Source: Halanaerobium sp046541575 (lineage in GTDB: Bacteria; Bacillota; Halanaerobiia; Halanaerobiales; Halanaerobiaceae). Taken from it: DNA of 34,093 nucleotides. Each line of letters starts with the position of its first letter. Position 1 is the first letter of the stretch. A program made the translations under genes and the position numbers. The DNA lies in the NCBI GenBank assembly GCA_046541575.1, contig JBKHDA010000022.1:1-34093 (forward strand), in the 5' to 3' direction. The notes beneath the pieces were generated by a model. The model ran no database searches. It had not been told where the DNA came from and saw only the letters and a program-made list of their open reading frames with translations. Below, one piece after another: positions 16,770 through 24,882 of the stretch.

Positions 16770-17579
16770 TTAAACCTCTTTTATTGTCTGTAAATCCTTT
16801 TTAATAAGTTTAACAGGATTATTATTTTCCAGACTTAGAGGTTCGCGATCATAATAATTTTCAAATACTATCCAACCCGAATAATCATGCTTTTTTAAAA
16901 CTTCAACTGTGTCATAAAAACCGGTATCGCCTTCACCCAGTAAAGCTCCACTTAAGTCTTTGTTTTTACCATCTTTTACATGTACCTGGCAGACATATTC
17001 AATTAATTCATCTAATATTTCTGCAGTATTATAATCTTTATGTAAAAAATGGTTTTGAGAATCGAAATATAATTTGATATTATCTCTATTTACTTCTTCA
17101 ATTAACCTTTTAATTTCAGAAACTGTAAGGTTATTTTCTGTAGCAATTGTAATACCTTTACCTTCTGCATAATCACAGCCAAATTGTAAATAACTCACTG
17201 CTTCCTGAAACTCATCTTCATTAGTTATTTCACTTTCAACAAAACTGGGTATCATAACTATTGGAATCTTCATCGCTTCTGCTGCATTAATTGTTTCAAC
17301 CAGAGCTTTATTCATTAGATCTCTTTCAGCAGTACCCTCTGGTTTTGTCATTGCTACCTCATCTAATTCTCTAATAGTTATTGAAGGAAATGAAATATTA
17401 TATTTTTCAGCAAGCTCAAGGTATGCATCCTGCACAAAATCATTTGAAAGCAGAAAACCGCGCGAGCTGTGCCCAATATCCAGCTGGATACCGTCTAATC
17501 CTATTTCAGCTGCTAATTTACAGCCATATGGACCTTCCATAGGAAGGGACCAGTGACAAATACCAATTTTATTGTCCAA
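16770..17579 (-). CDS. Sugar phosphate isomerase/epimerase-type TIM-barrel protein
   Basis: Xylose isomerase-like barrel of the IolE/IolI/AP-endonuclease-2 family. A metal site is visible: Glu in TIATENN, Asp in LYFDSQNHF, His in CQVHVKDGKN and Glu in IVFENYY. About 269 residues, normal for the family. The longer reading from GTG at 17588 starts inside the ribosome binding site AGGTGAT, so I take TTG at 17579, which gives the family-like start DNKIGICHWS. It follows the inositol-dehydrogenase-type gene by about 27 bp. Likely an isomerase, epimerase or dehydratase acting on the keto product of that dehydrogenase (inference); the exact reaction is unknown. Confidence 0.85.
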   Translation of the reverse strand: MDNKIGICHWSLPMEGPYGCKLAAEIGLDGIQLDIGHSSRGFLLSNDFVQDAYLELAEKYNISFPSITIRELDEVAMTKPEGTAERDLMNKALVETINAAEAMKIPIVMIPSFVESEITNEDEFQEAVSYLQFGCDYAEGKGITIATENNLTVSEIKRLIEEVNRDNIKLYFDSQNHFLHKDYNTAEILDELIEYVCQVHVKDGKNKDLSGALLGEGDTGFYDTVEVLKKHDYSGWIVFENYYDREPLSLENNNPVKLIKKDLQTIKEV

Positions 17580-17606
17580 AATTATCACCTGCCTTTTTAA
17601 AAATTA

Positions 17607-18638
17607 TTAACCAATTTCTGAAACTTTTACAGGTCTTTTTTCATCATGTGATTTTTGAGCCGCAATTGATAGTACAACTGCCTTTCTTCCATCTTCACCA
17701 GTTACCGGAGGCTCTTCATCATTATAAACAGACTCTACAAAGGCTTTTACTTCTCCAAAAAATGCTTCTGGATATCTTTCTATATTAAAGTATAGTGGAA
17801 CATCTTTATGAGTACCTTCTGGATTAGTTAACTCTACCTGATTTGGTCTCTCATTTTTGGCAATTGCACAGCCCTTTGAGCCAAATACTTCTACCCGCTG
17901 ATCATAACTGTAGCCGGTTTTTCTGGAATTATTGATAGAACCAACTGCCCCATTGGCGAATTTAAAACTGATCATTGTTGTATCTAAATCACCAAGTTCT
18001 CCTATTCGCTCATCAACTAAAACACTTCCTGTTGCATATACTTCTACAATTTCTTCGTCTGCTAAAAATCTAGCCATATCAAAATCATGGACAGAAGTAT
18101 CAAAGAATATACCTCCACATACTTTTAAATATTCCAGATGTGGTGGTTTGGGATCTCTACTTGTAATGTTAACAATATGTGGTTCTCCAACATTACCATC
18201 TAAAACATGCTGCTTTGCCCGCTTAAAGGTCGGATCAAAACGTCTGTTAAAACCAACCATAAATTTAACTCCAGCTTTATCTACAATATCCAGAACTTCA
18301 TCAATATCTGCAAGAGATAAAGCAATTGGTTTTTCACAGAACATGTCTTTACCTGCTTCTGCTGTTTCCTTAATTATTTGTTCATGGGTATCAGTAGATG
18401 TAGCTATGACTACAGCATCTATATCGTCACGTGCAAGAATTTCTTTATAGTCATCATATAATTCTACACCTTCAATACCCACTTTTTCTGCTCTTTCTAT
18501 TGAAATATCAGAAACACAAACTAATTCTGCTTCCGGGATTTTATAGGCAATATTTTTTGAATGAATCTGACCCTGTCTCCCCATACCTAAAACAGCCATT
18601 CTCACTCTTTTTTTATCTGTACTGAATACTTCTTTCAT
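17607..18638 (-). CDS. iolG: Gfo/Idh/MocA oxidoreductase, inositol 2-dehydrogenase type
   Basis: 343 residues. NAD-binding start VRMAVLGMGRQGQIHSKNI, the EKP motif with K103, and the D180-x3-H184 pair in FFDTSVHDFDMARF: the Lys/Asp/His set of inositol dehydrogenases. Segments such as VGFNRRFDPTF, ITSRDPKPP, GSVLVDERIGELGDLDT and YDQRVEVFGSKG read like IolG rather than other Gfo/Idh members. It would oxidise myo- or scyllo-inositol, or a related sugar, to a keto compound in the cytoplasm. It follows the ABC ATPase by 36 bp, so transporter and dehydrogenase share a transcript. No iolB, C, D or J is present here, so a full inositol pathway cannot be claimed. Confidence 0.87.
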   Translation of the reverse strand: MKEVFSTDKKRVRMAVLGMGRQGQIHSKNIAYKIPEAELVCVSDISIERAEKVGIEGVELYDDYKEILARDDIDAVVIATSTDTHEQIIKETAEAGKDMFCEKPIALSLADIDEVLDIVDKAGVKFMVGFNRRFDPTFKRAKQHVLDGNVGEPHIVNITSRDPKPPHLEYLKVCGGIFFDTSVHDFDMARFLADEEIVEVYATGSVLVDERIGELGDLDTTMISFKFANGAVGSINNSRKTGYSYDQRVEVFGSKGCAIAKNERPNQVELTNPEGTHKDVPLYFNIERYPEAFFGEVKAFVESVYNDEEPPVTGEDGRKAVVLSIAAQKSHDEKRPVKVSEIG

Positions 18639-18674
18639 ATGATTTCCTACCTCATTTCCTTAAAATGATTTAAT

Positions 18675-20195
18675 TTATACCTTACAAACTGAATCAGCAT
18701 GACTGGTAATTGATTCGATCAATTTATCTTCTGTTACTTCTTCATCTGTAAATTCACCAGTTTTTTCGCCCTGATGCATAGTTACAATTCTGTGACTTAC
18801 ACCCAAAATTTCTGGGATCTCAGAAGAGATAACTAAAACAGCAAGACCCTTTTGGGCAAGTTCACCAATTAAGTTATGTATCTCTGCTTTAGAACCAACA
18901 TCGATACCACGGGTAGGTTCATCAAGAATTAATAATTTCGGATTTAAAGAAAGCCATTTACCGATAACTACTTTCTGCTGATTACCTCCACTTAAATTAA
19001 CCACTTTTTGATTGGGTCCGGTTAAACTAATAGATAATTTGTCCTTATAATCATCAAAAATATCTCTAACTTCTTTTTCTTTAATAAAACCAGCATTTTG
19101 CATATTTGGTAATTTAGCTAAACTCATATTATCCAAATTACTCATTCCAAGTACCAGACCCTGTTCTTTTCTGCTTTCTGGTACCAGACCAATACCCATC
19201 TTTACAGCTGTTTTTGAATGATCAATATCAACTTTTTCACCTTCAAAATATATTTGACCAGAATCAGGCTGATTAATACCAAAGATTGTTTCAGCAACTT
19301 CAGTTCTTCCAGCACCCAGCAATCCATAAAGACCTAAGACTTCGCCTTCTCTGATACTAAAATTGATATTTTCAAACTCACCTTCTCTACTTACATCTTC
19401 AAATCTAATTACTTCATCACCATATTTTTTTATTTTTTTAGAAGTAAAGAAATCTGTAATATCTCTACCTATCATTTTTCTGGTTATTTCGGGTTCATCA
19501 GTTTCAGCTGTATTTAAAGTATCAATCTTTTGTCCATCTCTAAGAACTGTGATTGTATCTGAAACTTCAAATATCTCATTTAATTTATGAGATATATAAA
19601 TAATACCCAGACCCTGCTCTTTTAATAATTCAATATTTCTGTAAAGAACCTGTACTTCTTCCTGAGTAAGTGAAGCTGTAGGTTCATCAAAGATGACTAT
19701 ATTTGCATCATAGGAGATAGCTCTTGCAATTTCTACCATCTGCTGATGTGCTATTGTAAGATCACTTATTAAATCAGAAGGTTTAAACTGGCAGCCCAAT
19801 TTTTTAATAGCACTGTCGGCTCTATCATTTAGATTTTTCCAGTTTACTCGTCCTCCACCCTTTGTCGGTAAACTTCCTAACAAAATATTTTCTGCCACTG
19901 TCATTTGAGGTACTAAAGATAACTCCTGGTGAATCAATATTATACCCTTTTCTTTAGCATCAAGTGGATTGGTGAATTTTACCTCATCACCTTTATAAAT
20001 AATTTGTCCTTCTTCCGGAGTGTAAATTCCAGCCATAACCTTCATCAGGGTTGATTTTCCGGCTCCATTTTCACCAACTAAGGCATGAACTTCACCTTTA
20101 TTTACATTAAAAGAAACGTTATCACAAGCTTTAACTCCTGGGAAAATCTTGGTTATATTTTTTAATTCTAAAATCTTTTCTTTATTATCACTCAT
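18675..20195 (-). CDS. Sugar ABC transporter ATP-binding protein (RbsA/MglA type, duplicated)
   Basis: 506 residues with two nucleotide-binding domains. First half: Walker A GENGAGKST (41-49), signature-like LTIAHQQMVEIARA, Walker B IVIFDEPTASL. Second half: degenerate Walker A GLLGAGRTE, intact signature LSGGNQQKVVIGKWL, Walker B LLILDEPTRGID. A functional first site with a degenerate second P-loop is normal for ribose/xylose/inositol-class ATPases. AGGTGAT precedes the ATG. It sits downstream of the binding-protein gene, separated by a strong hairpin (20252-20295), and energises the two permeases at 21425-23325. Confidence 0.96.
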   Translation of the reverse strand: MSDNKEKILELKNITKIFPGVKACDNVSFNVNKGEVHALVGENGAGKSTLMKVMAGIYTPEEGQIIYKGDEVKFTNPLDAKEKGIILIHQELSLVPQMTVAENILLGSLPTKGGGRVNWKNLNDRADSAIKKLGCQFKPSDLISDLTIAHQQMVEIARAISYDANIVIFDEPTASLTQEEVQVLYRNIELLKEQGLGIIYISHKLNEIFEVSDTITVLRDGQKIDTLNTAETDEPEITRKMIGRDITDFFTSKKIKKYGDEVIRFEDVSREGEFENINFSIREGEVLGLYGLLGAGRTEVAETIFGINQPDSGQIYFEGEKVDIDHSKTAVKMGIGLVPESRKEQGLVLGMSNLDNMSLAKLPNMQNAGFIKEKEVRDIFDDYKDKLSISLTGPNQKVVNLSGGNQQKVVIGKWLSLNPKLLILDEPTRGIDVGSKAEIHNLIGELAQKGLAVLVISSEIPEILGVSHRIVTMHQGEKTGEFTDEEVTEDKLIESITSHADSVCKV

Positions 20196-20251
20196 GGAAA
20201 ATCACCTACTTTCTATAACAATAATTCTGTTATTATTTTTATTAATTTTGG

Positions 20252-20295
20252 GGTGATTTCTGCAGAAGTAAAATTGCTTCTGCAGATAAATCACC
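20252..20295 (-). repeat. Intercistronic hairpin between binding protein and ATPase
   Basis: Arms GGTGATTTCTGCAGAAG (20252-20268) and its near-exact complement (20277-20295, two extra bases) give a stem of about 17 bp with an 8-nt loop. No U-run follows on the minus strand, so it is not a simple terminator. It probably protects the 3' end of the binding-protein mRNA or marks a processing site, a common way to keep binding protein above ATPase. Confidence 0.7.
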
Positions 20296-20310
20296 TTATT
20301 AATGAGTTTT

Positions 20311-21264
20311 TTACCAGGTTGGTCTTTCATATTCATCGATATTTTCATCTGTAACTTTTGGTGTATCAAAATACTGGAAGAAGTCCATATCTTCATCTTT
20401 AGCTAATCTTACCGCTGCTTCAACTGTATACTCAGCATCATCGATTGGTGACTGATAAAGTGTACCATAAAGGATATCTCCTTTTTTCATTTCATCATAA
20501 CCGTCAGCGAACATAGTAGCACTGGTCATCTTAAGTTCTTCTCTCTCAGCAGACTTAATTGCATTAATAGCACCCATACCCATGTTGTCATCACCAACAT
20601 AAACACCATCAATTTCACCTTCATCATACTTGGTCAGATAATTTTCCATTACTTCCTGCGCTTTTTCTCTATTCCAGTCAGCAGGTTGTGTTTCAACTAT
20701 TTCTATATCTGGATAATTTTCTTCAATTTCCTCGTGAAAACCTTTAGATCTTTCTTCTGCAGTAATATAACCCGGTGTTCCCATAACCTCTACTACTTTA
20801 CCTTTTTCATCCAGAGCTTCAGCCATCATTTGAGCAGCATATTCACCCTGAGTAATATTATCGGGGCCAGCAAAACCTTCTACTAATTCCAAACCACTTT
20901 CATCGATTTTAGAGTTAGCAATTAATACGGGAATACCTCTCTCCTTTACCTGTCTTAAAACCGGTACAATCGCTTTACCGGATACAGGCCAGACAACTAT
21001 TACATCAACATTTTTAGTCATTAAATCCTGAATCTGATTAACCTGCTTCATTGGTTCTCCACGAGCATCTAAAATAATGGTTTCTACTCCCATTTCTTCT
21101 GCTTTTTCTCTAAATGCTTCATCATGAAGTGTCTGATAACTATCAACACCAGTGTTGTTAGCTGTCATTCCGATTGTGATATCACTATTATCCTGGGCCA
21201 TAACAAATCCACTAGCTGCCATCAAAATGAAACTGAGTGTTAATACAATAAATAATTTTCGCAA
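20311..21264 (-). CDS. Periplasmic sugar-binding protein of the RbsB class
   Basis: 317 residues. Signal peptide MRKLFIVLTLSFILMAASG then FVMA-QDNSD, with a likely signal peptidase I site after VMA and no lipobox cysteine, so the mature protein should be soluble, implying a periplasm. The fold is type I periplasmic binding protein: ITIGMTANNTG near the N terminus, MTKNVDVIVVWPVSGKAIVP, GVYVGDDNMGMGAINAI. TTG start with AAGGGGG eight bases upstream. It is third in the operon after both permeases, an unusual order, with an orphan SD hairpin before it and a stabilising-type hairpin after it. The ligand is probably a sugar or polyol, given the inositol-type dehydrogenase downstream. Confidence 0.93.
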   Translation of the reverse strand: MRKLFIVLTLSFILMAASGFVMAQDNSDITIGMTANNTGVDSYQTLHDEAFREKAEEMGVETIILDARGEPMKQVNQIQDLMTKNVDVIVVWPVSGKAIVPVLRQVKERGIPVLIANSKIDESGLELVEGFAGPDNITQGEYAAQMMAEALDEKGKVVEVMGTPGYITAEERSKGFHEEIEENYPDIEIVETQPADWNREKAQEVMENYLTKYDEGEIDGVYVGDDNMGMGAINAIKSAEREELKMTSATMFADGYDEMKKGDILYGTLYQSPIDDAEYTVEAAVRLAKDEDMDFFQYFDTPKVTDENIDEYERPTW

Positions 21265-21360
21265 TTAAATTGCCCCCTTATTCTTTTAAAAATCTTTTTT
21301 TAATCCTGCTGTCCAAAAGCTAAAATATAACCCTTTCTTTAAAACCTTTCGACTCCCTAC

Positions 21361-21393
21361 TTTATCACCTCCTCACTAATTAATAGTGATAAA
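21361..21393 (-). promoter_or_regulatory. Orphan Shine-Dalgarno inside a hairpin, upstream of the binding-protein gene
   Basis: The minus strand carries AGGAGGTGAT (21364-21373), a full anti-SD match, about 100 nt before the binding-protein start and with no suitably spaced start codon. Its GTGATAAA end pairs with TTTATCAC (21386-21393) in an 8-bp stem. It resembles ribosome-binding stabiliser sites known in some Bacillus mRNAs. Confidence 0.45.
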
Positions 21394-21424
21394 ATAATGT
21401 ATTTAGAGTGATTAGAATATTTTA

Positions 21425-22363
21425 CTATTCAGCCGGTTTAAATTTCTTACTGATATAAATTACTAAGATCAGTATAACACCCATTAAAAGCATATTATAA
21501 AATGTATGAACATTCATTAAGTTTAAACCATTATTTAAAATACCTATTACAAATATACCTCCAAGTGTTCTGATAAGATTACCATAACCACCATCAAGGT
21601 TTGTTCCACCTAAAACAACTGCAATTATAACCCAGAGGTGATTCATTCTTCCTAAGGTTGTAGTTGCCGTATTTATTCTTGAAGCAGATACTATACCTGC
21701 TAAAGCAGCAAGCCCACCACTTAACATAAAATTTATTATTATATGTTTTTTTACTTTGATACCTGCCTTTTCAGCTGCATCCATATTTCCTCCAACTGCA
21801 TATGCATCTCTGCCGTGGGTTGTATTACGCAGTACATACTCTCCTAAAATAAGAAGCACAATAAATATCACAGCCGGTAATGGAACTGGTCCAATACTTG
21901 TAGAAGCCAGATAAGTAAAGTTCATATTGGTACCAATAATTGCTCTCTCTCCTGTGTACACAAAGAGTAAACCCTTAACTCCTATCATTGCAGCCAGAGT
22001 AACAATAAAGGCATTAACCTGAGCTTTAGCTACAAATATACCATTTATAGTACCAATTATGACTCCTGTTGCCAGTGAAGCAAGTACAGCAACAATTAAA
22101 CCATACGGCTGTAAACCTATAACAACTGCGGCACACAAAGCCATGATCATTCCTATTGAAAGATCAATATTCCCGTTGATTATAATATAGGTCATTCCAA
22201 TAGCCATGATTCCGTTGATTGAAGTCTGCATTAATATATTCTGGAAGTTAGAGAAAGAAAAGAAATCAGGATCCATAACTCCAAAAAATACAATTGTCAA
22301 AAACAGTATTATCCAGATTGATTGATCTTTTACAAATTCAATTATTTTATTTTTCATGCCCAT
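21425..22363 (-). CDS. Sugar ABC transporter permease 2 (RbsC type)
   Basis: 312 residues, strongly hydrophobic with roughly eight to ten membrane segments. Typical RbsC/XylH signatures are visible: GITYIIINGNIDLSIG-like sequence (MTYIIINGNIDLSIGMIMAL), NGIFVAKAQVNAFIVTLA, RDAYAVGGNMDAAEKAGI and the EAA-like VVLGGTNLDGGYGN loop. AAGGGGG and ATG lie inside the end of the preceding permease gene (10-bp overlap), so translation is coupled. With its partner it should form a heterodimeric inner-membrane channel. A 160-bp gap separates it from the binding-protein gene. Confidence 0.94.
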   Translation of the reverse strand: MGMKNKIIEFVKDQSIWIILFLTIVFFGVMDPDFFSFSNFQNILMQTSINGIMAIGMTYIIINGNIDLSIGMIMALCAAVVIGLQPYGLIVAVLASLATGVIIGTINGIFVAKAQVNAFIVTLAAMIGVKGLLFVYTGERAIIGTNMNFTYLASTSIGPVPLPAVIFIVLLILGEYVLRNTTHGRDAYAVGGNMDAAEKAGIKVKKHIIINFMLSGGLAALAGIVSASRINTATTTLGRMNHLWVIIAVVLGGTNLDGGYGNLIRTLGGIFVIGILNNGLNLMNVHTFYNMLLMGVILILVIYISKKFKPAE

Positions 22364-23325
22364 AGTTTCCCCCTTTTAGAGGCAACATCCATCCAAACTG
22401 CTGCAATGATGATTACCCACTGTACTATCCACTGTGTATAATATGGGAATCCCAGCATAATAAACGCATTGCTCAGAAATCCTAAAATTAAAACACCAAT
22501 TAATGTCTTTATAACACTCCCAGAGCCTCCAAAAAGACTTGTTCCCCCAAGAACAACTGCTGTCAGTACAGTAAATTCGTAACCTTCACCTATATAGTTC
22601 TGGGCTGACATCATTCTTGAACCCATCATAATTCCTCCGACTGCAGTAGTAACTCCAGTCACTATATATGTAAGAAAGGTTATATAATTATCTTTAATAC
22701 CTGTGTATAAACTGGCAGTTCTATTTCCCCCAAGTGCAAACAGATATTTTCCATAAACTGTTTTTGTCAGAACAATTGTAAAGACGGCCACAAATATTCC
22801 AAAAATAATTACCGGTGTTGGTATTCCAAAAACAAAGCCTCTGCCCAAAAATCTAAACCATCCCTGATCAGGATTTGCTATAGAAGAATATTTACCACCC
22901 GTATAAATCAACGTAACAGCCTGTAAGATCGGAAGCATACCTAAAGTCACAATCATTGAATTAAGTTTCAAATACCCTATTAACGTACCATTAATCATTC
23001 CCACTATTACACCAACTGCTAAAGTAATAAGAATTGCTGGAATCGGACCAACCTTGTCATGTAAGTTAATCACTAAAACTGTAGAAAGTGATAAAAGAGA
23101 TCCAATTGATAAATCAAAATTACCGCTGATCAATATAAAAGTTATTCCACAGGCTAATACCCCGGTTATCGAAACCTGTCTGAGAACTAATATAATATTT
23201 CTTGCTGATAAGAATTTATCAGAGACCAGTGATACACCAATTATTAATAAACCAAAGAAAATGAGTATACCCTGATTTTTCATTATCTCAAGAATCTTTG
23301 CCTTATCTATTTTGCCCAAACTCAT
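22354..23325 (-). CDS. Sugar ABC transporter permease 1 (RbsC type)
   Basis: 323 residues, first gene of the ABC/sugar operon. A short cytoplasmic N terminus leads into hydrophobic segments; the signatures ITFILISGNFDLSIGSLLSL, NGTLIGYLKLNSMIVTLG, KYLFALGGNRTASLYTGI and VVLGGTSLFGGSGS match the RbsC family and parallel those of the adjacent permease. TAGGAGG precedes the ATG. The operon probably starts in the 230-bp gap upstream, which holds a 12-bp inverted repeat. Two different permeases rather than a homodimer are less usual for ribose-class systems. Confidence 0.94.
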   Translation of the reverse strand: MSLGKIDKAKILEIMKNQGILIFFGLLIIGVSLVSDKFLSARNIILVLRQVSITGVLACGITFILISGNFDLSIGSLLSLSTVLVINLHDKVGPIPAILITLAVGVIVGMINGTLIGYLKLNSMIVTLGMLPILQAVTLIYTGGKYSSIANPDQGWFRFLGRGFVFGIPTPVIIFGIFVAVFTIVLTKTVYGKYLFALGGNRTASLYTGIKDNYITFLTYIVTGVTTAVGGIMMGSRMMSAQNYIGEGYEFTVLTAVVLGGTSLFGGSGSVIKTLIGVLILGFLSNAFIMLGFPYYTQWIVQWVIIIAAVWMDVASKRGKLWA

Positions 23326-23401
23326 ACCTTGTCCTCCTATTTCAAAGAATTTTGAATATTTTGTAATTGTGCTGAATCTATTTAATTTTCAAAATTATAT
23401 A

Positions 23402-23523
23402 AGCTGTGAATATTTATATTATTGAACTTTAAATTGTTTTGTAATTAACCATGTAATGCTAAAGGAAGTGGTAGGTTCTTAATAATATAAGGGAAAACAT
23501 AATTTAACTATATATTCACAGCT
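23402..23523. repeat. Widely spaced 12-bp inverted repeat upstream of the ABC operon
   Basis: AGCTGTGAATAT (23402-23413) and its exact complement ATATTCACAGCT (23512-23523) enclose 98 bp between the E2 stop and the first permease start. They could be a pair of operator half-sites for a looping regulator or the closing stem of a structured 5' leader. No convincing promoter is visible between them, and no riboswitch class was recognised. Confidence 0.5.
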
Positions 23524-23555
23524 CAATCTTATTATTCTTATAATAATTTATATAA

Positions 23556-24860
23556 TTATGATAATAATAAGCTAATTGGATTTTCTAAAGCACTTTTAAT
23601 CTTCTGTAAAAATTCTGCAGCAGGTGCTCCATCAACTGCACGATGATCATAAGCCATACTCAGCCAGAGCATTGGTCTAATTTTAACTTCTCCCTCAACT
23701 GCAGCAACTTCATCTGAAATCTGACCTACTCCTAAAATTGCTGCTTCTGGTTGATTGATTATTGGGGTGAAGATTTCGGTTTCAAATCCGCCAAGATTTG
23801 TAATTGTAAAAGTTCCACCACTAAGATCATCATTATTTAATTTACCTTCTCTTGCTTTATTAACTAAAATTTTTCTTTCTTTTGCAATCTCTTCTAAATC
23901 TTTTCCGCCAGCATTTTTAATCACAGGAACAACAAGTCCATCTGGAACATCTACTGCAATCCCAATATTGATATTACTTTTAACTATCATTCTATCTCGA
24001 CTGATATGAGAATTAATTTCAGGATATTTCTTCAGCATTCTCGAAGCTACTAATATTAAAATATCAGTATATGAAATATGTTCTTCTGAAATCTGCTTTA
24101 TCTCTTCTCTTAATTCTTTTATTTCTTTCATATCAACTTTTACTGTTGTAGTGACCTGAGGAACTTCCTGGAAGCTCTGAGTCATTCTCTTAGAAATAAT
24201 TTTTCTTAAGCCAGTAAATTCGATCTCCCGGTCAGCGCCAGTATCCTGTACAGTATAACTGTCAACATCACTGCTCTGTACTCTGCCACCTGCACCTGTT
24301 CCTTCTAAATTATTTAGATCTATTCCTCTGGCGGCTGCTTTTTTCTCTGCCGTTGGAGTTGCTGAAGGGAAATTATTATTTACATAGTCTCTAACATCAG
24401 CTTCTATAACCGCATCTCTACCCTGAGCTGGCTGAATATCTTTCAGCCTAACCCCCTTTTCTTTTGCCAGTCTTTTTGCTGCAGGAGAGGCTTTGATTTT
24501 CTCACCTTCTGTTCTAATTACCTTTTCTGGTTCTTCAACTTCTTTTTCCTCTTCTTCTGAAACTTCTTCAACAGCATCTTTGCTGCTCTCTAAATCAAAA
24601 TCGATTGAATCAATATCTTCGCCCTCTTCTGCTATTACTGCTACTAAATCCCCAATAGGTGCAGTTTCATTTTCTCCAACAAAAATTTTTGCTAAAATAC
24701 CCGCTTCTTCTGCTTCTACTTCAAGACTGGCCTTATCAGTCTCTATCTCAAATAACGGATCACCAACTTCAATCTGATCTCCCTCTGCTGCAATCCAGTT
24801 AAAAATCGTTCCTTCTGTCATTGTTTCTCCAAATTTAGGCATTTTCACTTCATAAGCCAA
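23556..24860 (-). CDS. acoC: Dihydrolipoamide acyltransferase (E2) with tandem subunit-binding domains
   Basis: 434-residue E2 of a 2-oxoacid/acetoin dehydrogenase complex. One lipoyl domain with K43 in EIETDKASLEVEA; an acidic linker (about 78-118); a first peripheral-subunit-binding domain (KASPAAKRLAKEKGVRLKDI, 123-160); a second one (169-203, ATPTAEKKAAARGIDLNNLE then GTGAGGRVQSSDV); and the catalytic domain with H406 and D410 in YDHRAVDG. TTG start with AGAGGTGAT upstream. It lies 22 bp after E1beta. The first binding domain has PAQGRDAVIEADV in place of the canonical GTGxxGRI. Acetyl transfer to CoA is likely; the choice between acetoin and pyruvate complex depends on E1. Confidence 0.93.
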   Translation of the reverse strand: MAYEVKMPKFGETMTEGTIFNWIAAEGDQIEVGDPLFEIETDKASLEVEAEEAGILAKIFVGENETAPIGDLVAVIAEEGEDIDSIDFDLESSKDAVEEVSEEEEKEVEEPEKVIRTEGEKIKASPAAKRLAKEKGVRLKDIQPAQGRDAVIEADVRDYVNNNFPSATPTAEKKAAARGIDLNNLEGTGAGGRVQSSDVDSYTVQDTGADREIEFTGLRKIISKRMTQSFQEVPQVTTTVKVDMKEIKELREEIKQISEEHISYTDILILVASRMLKKYPEINSHISRDRMIVKSNINIGIAVDVPDGLVVPVIKNAGGKDLEEIAKERKILVNKAREGKLNNDDLSGGTFTITNLGGFETEIFTPIINQPEAAILGVGQISDEVAAVEGEVKIRPMLWLSMAYDHRAVDGAPAAEFLQKIKSALENPISLLLS

Positions 24861-24882
24861 CTAAATCACCTCTATTATTAAT

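Noticed and set aside
17932..18450. 172-codon plus-strand open frame
   Set aside because: Antisense shadow of the inositol-dehydrogenase-type gene, which has full family motifs.
20202..20396. 64-codon minus-strand frame overlapping the end of the binding-protein gene
   Set aside because: It overlaps the binding-protein coding end and the intercistronic hairpin, and has no ribosome binding site or recognisable product.
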